In this document: positions 12,514 to 19,985 of the stretch, piece after piece
Layout: each line of letters opens with the position of its first letter
Numbering within the stretch: position 1 is the first letter of the stretch
From: a virus
DNA: 26,833 bases
Direction: 5' to 3' (one strand)
IMG/VR virus record: IMGVR_UViG_3300032073_000201
Span: 1 to 26,833 of that record
The notes under the pieces: generated by a model
What the model was told of the DNA's origin: nothing
Database searches by the model: none
Seen by the model: only the letters and a program-made list of their open reading frames with translations
Program-made: the position numbers and the translations under genes

Positions 12514-14103
12514 ATGGAAATTAATAACCTTTTAGAAAGTGCAAACGGGTACAAAGCATTACAAGCTGATGCTTCTCGTTTAGCTGAAAAATGGTCTGCT
12601 TCTGGATTGCTTGAAGGATTAGGAGAGAAAGAATCTTCAAACATGTCTATCATGTTAGAAAATCAAGCAAAGCAAATCGTAGCAGAACAATCTGGAACAG
12701 GTGGTGGCGCGATAGGGAATGGTTCTACTGCAAGTGAGCAGTGGGCTGGTGTTGCTTTACCTTTAGTACGTAAAGTATTCGCTCAAATATCGTCAAAAGA
12801 CTTTGTTTCAGTACAACCAATGAACTTACCTTCTGGTCTTGTATTTTATCTAGATTTCAAATATGGAACTGATCAAGCACAAGCTAGAAACAATACTAAC
12901 ATGTATGGTAACGTTACTGAAGCTGCTACAAAAATGGCAGTTGATACTGATGCTTCTGGTGGACTTTACGGTGCTGGACAATTTGGATACTCTATCAACG
13001 ATGTATCTGGATCAAGAGGATCTCAAGCTACTGGTTCAGTTGCAATTGCAGATGTAGATTACAATGCTGACTTTACTCTAACTAACCTTAGAAAAGTTTC
13101 TGTAGCAACAGGAGATATCCCTGGATTTGATCCAGAAGGTGTAAGAGCATTTAGATTATTATCTCAATCTGTTGATATCACTGCATATCCAGAGTACACT
13201 AAGTATGATGCTGCTTCAAATGTAGTAAACTTTGTTGTAAGTAATACTAACCTAAAAACTGCTTTTGCTGCTACTTTCAAATACCACAAACAACCAACTG
13301 ATCAAACAAGAGGTGACTTTGAGGATGGAAAAGCACAAGAAGCTAACGGTACAATTGCTATCCCAGAAATTAACGTAGAGTTAAAATCTGAGGCAGTAGT
13401 TGCTAAGACTAGAAAATTGAAAGCACAATGGACTCCTGAGTTTGCTCAAGATCTTAATGCTTATCATTCAATTGACGCTGAAGCTGAACTTACTTCTTTA
13501 TTAAGTGAGTACATTTCAATGGAAATTGACTTAGAGATCTTAGATATGCTTATTTCAAATGCAGCTACTACTGAAAGATGGTCAGCTGAGAACAATAAAG
13601 TATGGAATGGATCTGCTTGGGCAGGTGCTTCTTCAGACTTTTACAATACTCAAGGACAGTGGTTCCAAACTCTTGGTACTAAAATCCAAAAAGTATCTAA
13701 CAAAATTCACCAAAAGACTTTAAGAGGTGGAGCAAACTTCTTAGTATGTTCTCCTTCTGTAGCAACTATCTTAGAATCTATTCCAGGATACGCTGCTTCA
13801 ACTGATGGTGATCAGGCTGAATTTGCTTTCGGAGTACAGAAAGTAGGTCAATTAAATGGTAGATATAAAGTATACAAAAACCCTTACGTAACTGAAAACA
13901 CAATCCTTATGGGCTTTAGAGGTGGACAGTTCTTAGAAAGTGGTGCTGTATATGCTCCATATGTACCGCTAATCATGACTCCTTTAGTATACGATCCAAA
14001 TACCTTCACTCCAAGAAAAGGTATCATGACTCGTTACGCTAAGAAAATGATCAGACCAGAATTCTACGGAAAAGTATTTGTTGCAGATTTAACTTCTGTA
14101 TAA
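12514..14103 (+). CDS. 23: Major capsid protein (gp23-like)
   Basis: The main shell protein, 529 residues against 521 in T4 gp23. The first part (1-58) is a helical propeptide. The likely gp21 cut is after VAE (56-58, between nt 12687 and 12688), just before a Gly-rich segment, matching the place and style of the T4 cut near residue 65. The mature part opens with the VALPLVRKVF helix and the signature QPMNLPSGLVFYLDFKYG (102-119), close to T4 QPMNSPTGQVF. It ends in a typical gp23 segment with PLVYDPNTFTPRKGIMTRYAKKM. The 40-nt leader is A/T-rich without a Shine-Dalgarno sequence. A strong terminator follows the stop, fitting high expression. Confidence 0.96.
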   Translation: MEINNLLESANGYKALQADASRLAEKWSASGLLEGLGEKESSNMSIMLENQAKQIVAEQSGTGGGAIGNGSTASEQWAGVALPLVRKVFAQISSKDFVSVQPMNLPSGLVFYLDFKYGTDQAQARNNTNMYGNVTEAATKMAVDTDASGGLYGAGQFGYSINDVSGSRGSQATGSVAIADVDYNADFTLTNLRKVSVATGDIPGFDPEGVRAFRLLSQSVDITAYPEYTKYDAASNVVNFVVSNTNLKTAFAATFKYHKQPTDQTRGDFEDGKAQEANGTIAIPEINVELKSEAVVAKTRKLKAQWTPEFAQDLNAYHSIDAEAELTSLLSEYISMEIDLEILDMLISNAATTERWSAENNKVWNGSAWAGASSDFYNTQGQWFQTLGTKIQKVSNKIHQKTLRGGANFLVCSPSVATILESIPGYAASTDGDQAEFAFGVQKVGQLNGRYKVYKNPYVTENTILMGFRGGQFLESGAVYAPYVPLIMTPLVYDPNTFTPRKGIMTRYAKKMIRPEFYGKVFVADLTSV

Positions 14104-14130
14104 TATTTACTGTATTATTTTTTATATTAG

Positions 14131-14164
14131 GAGAGGGGCTTTTTTAGCCCCTTTCTTTTTTTTT
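14131..14164 (+). terminator. Intrinsic terminator after major capsid gene
   Basis: The stem GAGAGGGGC/GCCCCTTTC (14131-14139 with 14147-14155, one G-U pair) is closed by a T/A-rich loop. A run of nine T residues follows (14156-14164). It begins 28 nt after the capsid stop and separates the head genes from phoH. Confidence 0.9.
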
Positions 14165-14180
14165 ATTCCTATAATTTTGC

Positions 14181-14188
14181 TATTTATT
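14181..14188 (+). promoter_or_regulatory. TATTTATT element upstream of phoH-like gene
   Basis: TATTTATT follows the terminator and lies 32 nt before the phoH ATG. Since transcription should stop at the terminator, a promoter is needed in this 48-nt stretch, and this is the only recurrent motif in it. That makes it the best argument for a promoter role. Confidence 0.45.
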
Positions 14189-14212
14189 AATATAAATTAA
14201 AAAGTTCCCTAC

Positions 14213-14899
14213 ATGCCTTCAAACCACCACACGGATGATGTATTCGTCCAAAAAAGAAGACCAAAAAGACCAATAAAATTTCAAGTACAACTTAACGATG
14301 AACAAAAAATTGCTAAAGCATTTATATTAGACTCTCCTGTAACTGTTCTTAAAGGAATGGCAGGAAGTGGAAAAACGTTAGTAGCTACTCAAGTTGCATT
14401 AGATCTTCTATTTACAAAGCAAGTAACTAAAATAATTATTACTAGACCAACAGTATCAAAAGAAGATATAGGTTTTTTACCTGGTGATATAAGAGAAAAA
14501 ATGGATCCTTGGTTAGCTCCTATATACCACAATCTTTATATGTTATATAATAAGGATAAGGTAGACAAAGAAGTTGAAAAAGGTAACATAGAAATAGTTC
14601 CTTTTGCTTTTATGAGAGGAAGAACGTTTGTTAACTCCTTTGTAATAGTAGATGAAGCACAGAATGTAACTCACAATCAAATGGAAACTGTGATAGGTAG
14701 ATTAGGTAAGGGATCTAAAATGGTAATATGTGGAGATATGGCTCAGATTGATTTAAAAGATAAAAGAGAAACTGGGTTTTCATTTCTATCTCGTATAGAA
14801 GAAAAAGTTGGTGGCTTTAAAACTCACTCACTTTTACACAACCACAGACACGATATAGTTGCCCCAATCTTAGAAGTATATAAAACCTTCAGAGATTAG
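14213..14899 (+). CDS. phoH: PhoH-like P-loop ATPase
   Basis: A 228-residue protein of the PhoH family, P-loop ATPases related to the helicase superfamily 1 core and widespread in marine phages. Visible motifs are Walker A GMAGSGKT (48-55), Walker B VIVDEAQN (144-151), GDMAQID (174-180) and a C-terminal HNHRHD (209-214) with a likely arginine finger. Family biology in phages is unclear: links to phosphate stress come from bacterial PhoH, and RNA-related roles have been proposed. It is set apart from the capsid gene by a terminator and from the neck operon by a 26-nt gap with its own TATTTATA, so it may be regulated separately. The sequence before the ATG is A/T-rich. Confidence 0.95.
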   Translation: MPSNHHTDDVFVQKRRPKRPIKFQVQLNDEQKIAKAFILDSPVTVLKGMAGSGKTLVATQVALDLLFTKQVTKIIITRPTVSKEDIGFLPGDIREKMDPWLAPIYHNLYMLYNKDKVDKEVEKGNIEIVPFAFMRGRTFVNSFVIVDEAQNVTHNQMETVIGRLGKGSKMVICGDMAQIDLKDKRETGFSFLSRIEEKVGGFKTHSLLHNHRHDIVAPILEVYKTFRD

Positions 14900-14903
14900 T
14901 AAC

Positions 14904-14911
14904 TATTTATA
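14904..14911 (+). promoter_or_regulatory. TATTTATA element upstream of neck operon
   Basis: TATTTATA is part of a perfect 12-nt palindrome TATTTATAAATA (14904-14915), 5 nt after the phoH stop and 22 nt before the gp13 ATG. Being palindromic, this copy also contains TATAAATA (14908-14915), the T4 late-promoter core, in the forward direction. Confidence 0.4.
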
Positions 14912-14925
14912 AATAAACTAGAACT

Positions 14926-16068
14926 ATGGCTAATATACCTATATGGGCTGGGTCTTCGACGTTTGGCGTAGGGCAAACACCATTCGGCTTTTATGACTCA
15001 GACTCTAATTTTGCTACAGATGCAGATAAAGTTGCTAAATTTTGTGCACAAAGACTAGGGTACCCTTTGATGGATGTAGAACTTACATCAGGTTCTTTCT
15101 ATGCTTGCTTTGAAGAAGCAGTAACTGTTTACGGAAACGAAATATTTCAATATCGAATAAGAGAAAATTATTTGAACCTAGAAGGAGCATCAACAGGAAG
15201 TACTCTTAATAACCAGTTAGTAGAACCTACACTCACTAGATTTGTAACAATAGCGCAAAATTACGGTACAGAAGCAGAAGTAGGAGGTAACGTAACTAAA
15301 TATTCTGGTTCTTTAGATATTACAGGCTCAGTACAGAACTATGATTTAGATGCATGGGCAACAGCTAAAGGAATCACAGGGGGTATAGAGATAAGAAGGG
15401 TTTTTTACGAAGCTCCTCCTGCTATTACGAGATTTTTCGATCCTTACGCAGGCACAGGCACAGGAGTACAGTCTTTAATGGATACTTTTGGTTTTGGACA
15501 ATTTAGTCCTGGAGTTAATTTCCTATTAATGCCAGCTTCTTATGATGTATTAAAGATGCAAGCAATTGAATTTAATGATCAAATTAGAAAATCTACTTTT
15601 TCTTTCGAACTAGTAAATAATCAATTAAAACTATTCCCAGTACCTACAGTAACTGGTAGTTTAATATTTGAATATTATAAAAATACTGATAAAGAAGCTA
15701 TAAATTATAATAACGCATCTAATATTATCACCACAGTATCAGAGGTACCTTATGATAATCCAACATATGCACACATAAATAGTGTAGGTAGACAGTGGAT
15801 ATTTCAATATGCTCTAGCTTTAGCTAAAGAAAATCTAGGGTATATTAGAGGAAAGTACACTACAGTACCAGTTCCTGGTTCTGAAGCAACATTAAACCAA
15901 GCAGACTTATTAGCAGATGCAAGAAGTGAAAAAGATGCTTTAATAACTAACTTAAGAGAAATGTTAAATGAAACTTCTAGAAAGATGCAGATGGAAACAC
16001 AAGCATCTGAAGCAGATTATTTAAGACAGACTCTCTCTCAAGTACCAATGACAATACATATAGGATAA
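14926..16068 (+). CDS. 13: Neck protein (gp13-like head completion)
   Basis: gp13 joins the portal after packaging and, with gp14, seals the head and receives the tail. Two blocks match T4 gp13. Residues 35-73 (VAKFCAQRLGYPLMDVELT, then YACFEEAVTVYG) parallel its N-terminal ILRRLGAPIINVELT region, and residues 289-346 (ALALAKENLGYIRGKY, PVPGSEATL, SEKDALITNLRE) parallel its C-terminal ALAKELNGQ and LPGGVTIDG region. At 380 residues it is longer than T4 gp13 (309), mainly through an insert in the first half (about 84-155). It heads a run of genes with overlapping or near-touching ends (16068, 16367, 16855, 18081). Confidence 0.9.
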   Translation: MANIPIWAGSSTFGVGQTPFGFYDSDSNFATDADKVAKFCAQRLGYPLMDVELTSGSFYACFEEAVTVYGNEIFQYRIRENYLNLEGASTGSTLNNQLVEPTLTRFVTIAQNYGTEAEVGGNVTKYSGSLDITGSVQNYDLDAWATAKGITGGIEIRRVFYEAPPAITRFFDPYAGTGTGVQSLMDTFGFGQFSPGVNFLLMPASYDVLKMQAIEFNDQIRKSTFSFELVNNQLKLFPVPTVTGSLIFEYYKNTDKEAINYNNASNIITTVSEVPYDNPTYAHINSVGRQWIFQYALALAKENLGYIRGKYTTVPVPGSEATLNQADLLADARSEKDALITNLREMLNETSRKMQMETQASEADYLRQTLSQVPMTIHIG

Positions 16069-16367
16069 TGAAGTTATTGCAAATTTTAGAGCAAATACAA
16101 TTTAAAACTTATGAAGGAATGGTTAGGATCCTTTATAAAGAAGGTGAAAGCGAAGACTTAGCTGAACTATTAAGAGCATTACCAGGTATAACAACTGTTA
16201 CTAATGCTGGTTCAGCAGTAGAAATGAGTATGATGACTTTTAAAATTAAGTTAATTACTCAAAAAACCGGTGAAGAAGCTTTTCAAAGTTTCAAAACTAA
16301 CGCAGAAACTAAGTACCCTAACATAATAAAAATAGAAGTAGCTATAGAAACTATAATAGAAAAATAA
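16068..16367 (+). CDS. Small conserved-type protein within neck operon
   Basis: A 99-residue protein whose start overlaps the gp13 stop and whose stop overlaps the gp14-like start (TAATG at both ends). The alternation of helices and strands (a helix at 3-36, LPGITTVTNAG, a strand MTFKIKLIT, a helix at 67-84, a strand IIKIEVAIET) suggests a small ferredoxin-like alpha/beta fold. I recall similar small proteins beside neck genes in marine T4-like phages but know of no assigned role. The tight coupling implies a stoichiometric partner of the neck or an assembly factor. No catalytic residues stand out. Confidence 0.75.
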   Translation: MKLLQILEQIQFKTYEGMVRILYKEGESEDLAELLRALPGITTVTNAGSAVEMSMMTFKIKLITQKTGEEAFQSFKTNAETKYPNIIKIEVAIETIIEK

Positions 16368-16852
16368 TGTTGTTCGGAAGTAAGAGAGATTTTAATTTAT
16401 TTGTAAAAGTAAACAGAGAACTACTAAAAGATATAGTAGAACAAGAAGTTTTACTGTATAAATTAAGTATCTCAGATTCTATTACTAATATATACGGTGA
16501 ATCTTTACAAAAAACATTTTTAGAACCTGTAAAGTTAAATTGTTTGATAACAAGAGGTGATCAGGTAATAGATATAGATGAATTTGGTCCTGATTTAGGA
16601 AGAGAAGCATCCTTTGCATTACTAAAACGTGATTTAGAAGATATACAGTTAGTACCAGAGGTAGGAGATATACTAATGTGGCATGAAGACTATTATGAAG
16701 TGGATACAATAAGAGAGAACCAGTTATTCTACGGTAGAGACGGCGATTATAATGTAGAAAGAGCAGCAGGATATGGAGATTCTATATCTATTATATTAGA
16801 TTCTCATTTAACAAGAGCAGATAGAGTAGGAATCGCTAGACAAAGCTTATAA
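16367..16852 (+). CDS. 14: Neck protein, probably gp14-like
   Basis: A 161-residue protein placed between gp13 and gp15, where T4 encodes gp14. The most convincing stretch is VPEVGDILMWHEDYYEVDTI (about 105-124), which parallels EGDLIYFPMDNSLFEI of T4 gp14, including the Gly-Asp-Ile/Leu turn followed by a strand ending in an E/V pair. It is much shorter than T4 gp14 (256), lacking an equivalent of the C-terminal tail, so this is a minimal version. An N-terminal helical region (10-35) could bind the portal/gp13 ring. The call depends partly on position, so it is less certain than gp13 and gp15. Confidence 0.65.
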   Translation: MLFGSKRDFNLFVKVNRELLKDIVEQEVLLYKLSISDSITNIYGESLQKTFLEPVKLNCLITRGDQVIDIDEFGPDLGREASFALLKRDLEDIQLVPEVGDILMWHEDYYEVDTIRENQLFYGRDGDYNVERAAGYGDSISIILDSHLTRADRVGIARQSL

Positions 16853-16854
16853 TT

Positions 16855-18081
16855 ATGGCAAAAAACATTAAACCAGTACCAAAAACACAGCAGGAAATCT
16901 CTAAAGCAATTATAGATTCAAAAGCTACTGGACAAAAGCCTATCATAAACGATACTACTAAAAGAGAACTGCAGAGATCTGTAAAAACAGATACTACTAA
17001 AAGATTTCATATAGGTTTAAGAGATATAGATGAAACTATTGTGTATTACTTTAATAAATTCATTAAACCTTCAGTAATACAGAACGGTAAAAGAAAAAAC
17101 GTACCTATACTATACGGTTCTCCAGAAAGATGGAAAGCAGTTCAGAAAGACGGATTTTATAGAGATAAAAACGGTAAAATACAGGCACCTCTTTTGATGT
17201 TTAAGAGAGATAGTATAGAAAGAAATAGAGGATTAGGAAATAAAGTTGACCCTAACAATCCTTTAACGTTTGGAATAGTTAAAAAGTCTTTTTCTCGTAA
17301 AAATATTTATGATAGATTCAGTGTTTTAACTAATAGAGGTAAAGTAGATGAAATGTATGGGGTAATTGTACCTGATTACGTAACTTTGACCTATTCTTGT
17401 CTAATCTTTACGGATTATATAGAGCAAATGAATAAAATTATAGAAGCTATTAACTATGCTTCTGATTCTTACTGGGGGGACAAAGAAAAATTTAATTTTA
17501 GAGCTAAAATAGACTCTTATACTACTGCTACAGAACTTTCACAAGGTCAAGACAGAGCTGCCAAGACTACTTTTACTCTAACTATGTATGGATATATAGT
17601 ACCAGATAGTATTCAAGCTCATATAGCAGGTATGAATAAGTATTATACTAAAGGTAGTGTAAATTTTCAAATGGAAACTGCCGGTACTTTAGAAGAATTA
17701 ACAGCAAAAGCAGGAGTATCTCAAGATTCGACTATTGTAAGGTTTATAGATAAAGATGGAGGAGGTCAACCACCACAATCTTCACTTACTCCAGCAGAAA
17801 TAGCTTATATAAATACAAATAATACTTTTATTGCAAACTCAATCACAGCTCCTAATACAGCAACATTTACTAATGTACAGTTTGTAGATTCTCCTGGTGG
17901 ATTTGTACCTGGAGTAGAAAGACACATACTTTATGTTAACGGTACCTTTGTACCCACACAACATTATAGTATTGTCACATCAGGATCAAATTTAGTAGTA
18001 ACAATTAATACGACTCAACTTCAATATACAATTGATAGTGGAGATCAAGTAATAATAACCGGTAAAATACAGAGCATATAA
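16855..18081 (+). CDS. 15: Tail sheath stabiliser / tail completion protein (gp15-like)
   Basis: In T4, gp15 caps the tail end and joins it to the neck. The central region matches: VPILYGSPERWKAVQ (83-97) parallels VPITYASKEHF, the strand TYSCLIFTDYIEQMNKIIEAI (179-199) parallels YELSIFTRYEDDMFQIVEQI, and the strand at 238-252 ending in MYGYIVPDSIQ parallels VNGWMYPP. The first 50 residues are polar and probably flexible. From about 300 to 408 there is a C-terminal region rich in Thr, Asn and Ser with beta-strand character, absent from T4 gp15 (272 residues), which may be an added decoration or contact domain. It starts 3 nt after the gp14-like stop. Confidence 0.88.
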   Translation: MAKNIKPVPKTQQEISKAIIDSKATGQKPIINDTTKRELQRSVKTDTTKRFHIGLRDIDETIVYYFNKFIKPSVIQNGKRKNVPILYGSPERWKAVQKDGFYRDKNGKIQAPLLMFKRDSIERNRGLGNKVDPNNPLTFGIVKKSFSRKNIYDRFSVLTNRGKVDEMYGVIVPDYVTLTYSCLIFTDYIEQMNKIIEAINYASDSYWGDKEKFNFRAKIDSYTTATELSQGQDRAAKTTFTLTMYGYIVPDSIQAHIAGMNKYYTKGSVNFQMETAGTLEELTAKAGVSQDSTIVRFIDKDGGGQPPQSSLTPAEIAYINTNNTFIANSITAPNTATFTNVQFVDSPGGFVPGVERHILYVNGTFVPTQHYSIVTSGSNLVVTINTTQLQYTIDSGDQVIITGKIQSI

Positions 18082-18521
18082 TGGGATTAATTCACTGGAA
18101 ACAGATAGATGGAGATTTAGCCGGTTCAAGAGTACTAACCGGTTCTTTAAGAATATCAGGGAGTATAGAAATTGAAGCACTAAACGGTGTAAATAGCTTT
18201 ACCGGTTCATTTTCTAACTCCGGTTCAATGGTAAACACAGGATCTTTTAATAACCTCGGTGATATTAACAACACAGGTAACTTTATTAACTCAGGTGCTA
18301 TATCTAACACAGGATCTTTCAGTATTCAATCAGGTTCCTTTGAAATAAATCTTGATGGCAATGAAGATTACTTCAGTATAAATGTAGAAGGAGAAGAAGA
18401 GGTAGCAGTAACCGCGGAAGGAACTTTTAAACTTAAACCTAAGATGACAACTCCATCAGCAGTTTCAGGGGGATTATTCTACTCTGGCTCTGATGAGTAT
18501 TTCCTAGGGTTTAATAATTAA
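18081..18521 (+). CDS. Short fibre-like protein with hexapeptide repeats
   Basis: A 146-residue protein starting on the last base of the gp15 stop (TAATG). The N-terminus MGLIHWKQIDGDLAGS resembles the WKK-type starts of the next two fibre genes. Residues 42-77 are six exact-length tandem hexads of the form G-x-(F/M/I)-x-N-(S/T/L), continuing less regularly to about residue 90. Such short hexads favour a beta-helical or beta-solenoid rod. The C-terminal 50 residues contain an acidic strand region and end in GLFYSGSDEYFLGFNN. A small trimeric fibre, spike or fibre adaptor is the likeliest role. The name is inferred from composition. Confidence 0.75.
   Translation: MGLIHWKQIDGDLAGSRVLTGSLRISGSIEIEALNGVNSFTGSFSNSGSMVNTGSFNNLGDINNTGNFINSGAISNTGSFSIQSGSFEINLDGNEDYFSINVEGEEEVAVTAEGTFKLKPKMTTPSAVSGGLFYSGSDEYFLGFNN
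18204..18311 (+). repeat. Six tandem hexapeptide repeats
   Basis: Residues 42-77 read GSFSNS, GSMVNT, GSFNNL, GDINNT, GNFINS, GAISNT. Every unit is 18 nt long, with Gly at 1, a hydrophobic residue at 3 and Asn at 5. Synonymous codon differences between units show it is not a recent DNA slippage product. Confidence 0.85.
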
Positions 18522-18525
18522 GACA

Positions 18526-18533
18526 TATTTATT
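18526..18533 (+). promoter_or_regulatory. TATTTATT element upstream of the 18569 fibre gene
   Basis: TATTTATT lies 5 nt after the stop of the hexad-repeat gene and 43 nt before the next ATG. Same motif family as the other gap elements; the last base is T instead of A. Confidence 0.35.
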
Positions 18534-18568
18534 AATAGACGACTCATATAAAAAATTAAAAGAATATC

Positions 18569-19684
18569 ATGGCAAATTGGAAAAAGATAATAGTAAGTGG
18601 ATCATCCGCCGTATTAGGGCAATTAAACTTACCTTCATTAACTACTACTCAATTAATTCAAGTAGGTTCTTCTGGAGTACTGCAAGACTCTGGTTTAACT
18701 TTAACCGGTAACGTTTTAAACATTGGAGCAAACAGCATTACTTCAACAGCTGCAAGTTCTATAATTACAGGTTCATTTACAGGTTCATTTAGTGGTGACG
18801 GTTCCGGATTAACAGGTGTAGCACAAAACATAGATACGTTAGGTGCATACGGAGCAGCTACATTACATCAAACACAAGATCATTTCTTACTATCTGATAA
18901 TGGTACAGAAAAGAAAATTAGTTTTTCCAATTTAGAAGATTCTATATTTGCAAATGTTAGTGGAGATGCTACAATAGCAGCTGGAGGTGCATTAACTATA
19001 GCAGCCGATTCAGTTCAAGGTACAATGTTAAGCTCTTCAGTAGCTGATGGTACTACAATTGATTTAACAAGTGATACCTTATCAGTACTTAAAGTACCTA
19101 ACGCATTAACAGCAGGTTCTGGTTTATCAGCACCCGGTACATTTGATGGTGCAAATGCAAGAACATTTACAGTAGATTCTGGCTCAATGATGCCATTTAT
19201 TAGCGGATCTGTATTTGGCACAGTATCTGGTGATATAACAATTACAGCAGCAGGTGTAGCAACTATTGGAGCAGATACTATTGATGGTTCTCAATTAGAA
19301 GATAGTATTTCAATTGCATCTAATTTAACCGTAGGAGGTAACTTAACCGTTAATGGAACAACAACAGCGGTAAACACTACAAACTTATTAGTAGAAGATA
19401 GATTTATATTATTAAATTCAGGTTCAGCCAATCCAGATGAAGGTGGTCTTATTATAGACCAAGGTGGATTATCTGGTTCTGCGTTTATATTTGATGCTGG
19501 AGATGATAGATGGGGATTCAACGCTTTAGTATCGTCATCACAAGCTACTGCAAATAGTACTGCTTATGCAGCACAAGTAATTGATGAAAATAATTCTGCA
19601 CATATAGGAGCAGTTTCTGCTTCTTATGTAGCAAATGGAAATATAAGAATTGCAACTAACGGCGATATCTTTATATATTCATAA
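18569..19684 (+). CDS. Tail fibre-like structural protein
   Basis: A 371-residue protein, rich in Gly, Ser, Thr and Ala with beta-repeat character, of the sort seen as fibre or baseplate-associated proteins in marine T4-like phages. It begins MANWKKIIVSGSSAVLGQL, nearly the same as the giant fibre gene that follows. Then come SGSFTGS-type turns (ITGSFTGSFSGDGSGLTGV, about 66-84), a region with alternating GDATIAAGG and GDITITAAG strands, and the block LTVGGNLTVNGTTTAVNTTN (251-270). The C-terminus (HIGAVSASYVANGNIRI) is probably a tip or trimerisation segment. It may be an adaptor or a short fibre. No enzymatic motif is visible. Confidence 0.8.
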   Translation: MANWKKIIVSGSSAVLGQLNLPSLTTTQLIQVGSSGVLQDSGLTLTGNVLNIGANSITSTAASSIITGSFTGSFSGDGSGLTGVAQNIDTLGAYGAATLHQTQDHFLLSDNGTEKKISFSNLEDSIFANVSGDATIAAGGALTIAADSVQGTMLSSSVADGTTIDLTSDTLSVLKVPNALTAGSGLSAPGTFDGANARTFTVDSGSMMPFISGSVFGTVSGDITITAAGVATIGADTIDGSQLEDSISIASNLTVGGNLTVNGTTTAVNTTNLLVEDRFILLNSGSANPDEGGLIIDQGGLSGSAFIFDAGDDRWGFNALVSSSQATANSTAYAAQVIDENNSAHIGAVSASYVANGNIRIATNGDIFIYS

Positions 19685-19711
19685 TAGTTATAATTTAAAA
19701 TAAAATGTTAT

Positions 19712-19897
19712 ATGGGAATATTAAATGTAATACAGAAGAAGAAAGAAGACCAGCAATTAACCGCTGAAGATTTAAAATTTCTTCTTTCTAAAATGAGAAT
19801 CGCAACTTACACTGGTCAAGAATTTGAACATTTTTACCAGGTTTGGTTAAAACTTTCTAAAGCATTAGAACAATTAGAGAATAAAAAGGGAGCTTAA
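19712..19897 (+). CDS. Small helical protein between fibre genes
   Basis: A 61-residue charged, helical protein (MGILNVIQKKKEDQQL at the start, then LKFLLSKMRIATYTGQEFEHFYQVWLKLSKALEQL in several helices). Codon use and phase resemble neighbouring genes and it fills the gap between two fibre genes, 27 nt after the first. It has no signal peptide or membrane span. A chaperone or small connector for the fibre is a guess from position and size; the identity is unknown. The stop codon lies within a hairpin (19885-19907). Confidence 0.65.
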   Translation: MGILNVIQKKKEDQQLTAEDLKFLLSKMRIATYTGQEFEHFYQVWLKLSKALEQLENKKGA

Positions 19898-19907
19898 GGT
19901 TCCCTTT
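19885..19907 (+). terminator. Hairpin over the stop codon, weak terminator candidate
   Basis: AAAGGGAGC pairs with GTTCCCTTT through G-C, A-T and one G-U pair (19885-19893 with 19899-19907), with a 5-nt loop spanning the TAA. Only three T residues follow directly, so termination would be inefficient. It may instead mark an RNA 3' end or insulate the giant fibre gene. Confidence 0.4.
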
Positions 19908-19909
19908 GC

Positions 19910-19917
19910 TATTTATA
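19910..19917 (+). promoter_or_regulatory. TATTTATA element upstream of giant fibre gene
   Basis: TATTTATA begins 3 nt after the hairpin and 76 nt before the giant fibre ATG, giving a longer untranslated leader than most other copies. Role inferred from recurrence. Confidence 0.35.
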
Positions 19918-19985
19918 TATAATAATATTATAGGCCTTGAAAAAGGAAGTGGGCTCTTTGAGTATCCAACCATAATTGAAAAGAT

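Noticed and set aside
12863-13057. Second-frame open frame inside the capsid gene
   Set aside because: Lies wholly within the major capsid coding sequence; Leu/Met-rich out-of-frame translation only.
14908-14915. Classical T4 late promoter TATAAATA
   Set aside because: Only this copy was noticed in forward direction in a gap, and it exists because the TATTTATA element there is palindromic; a T4-type late promoter set is not supported.
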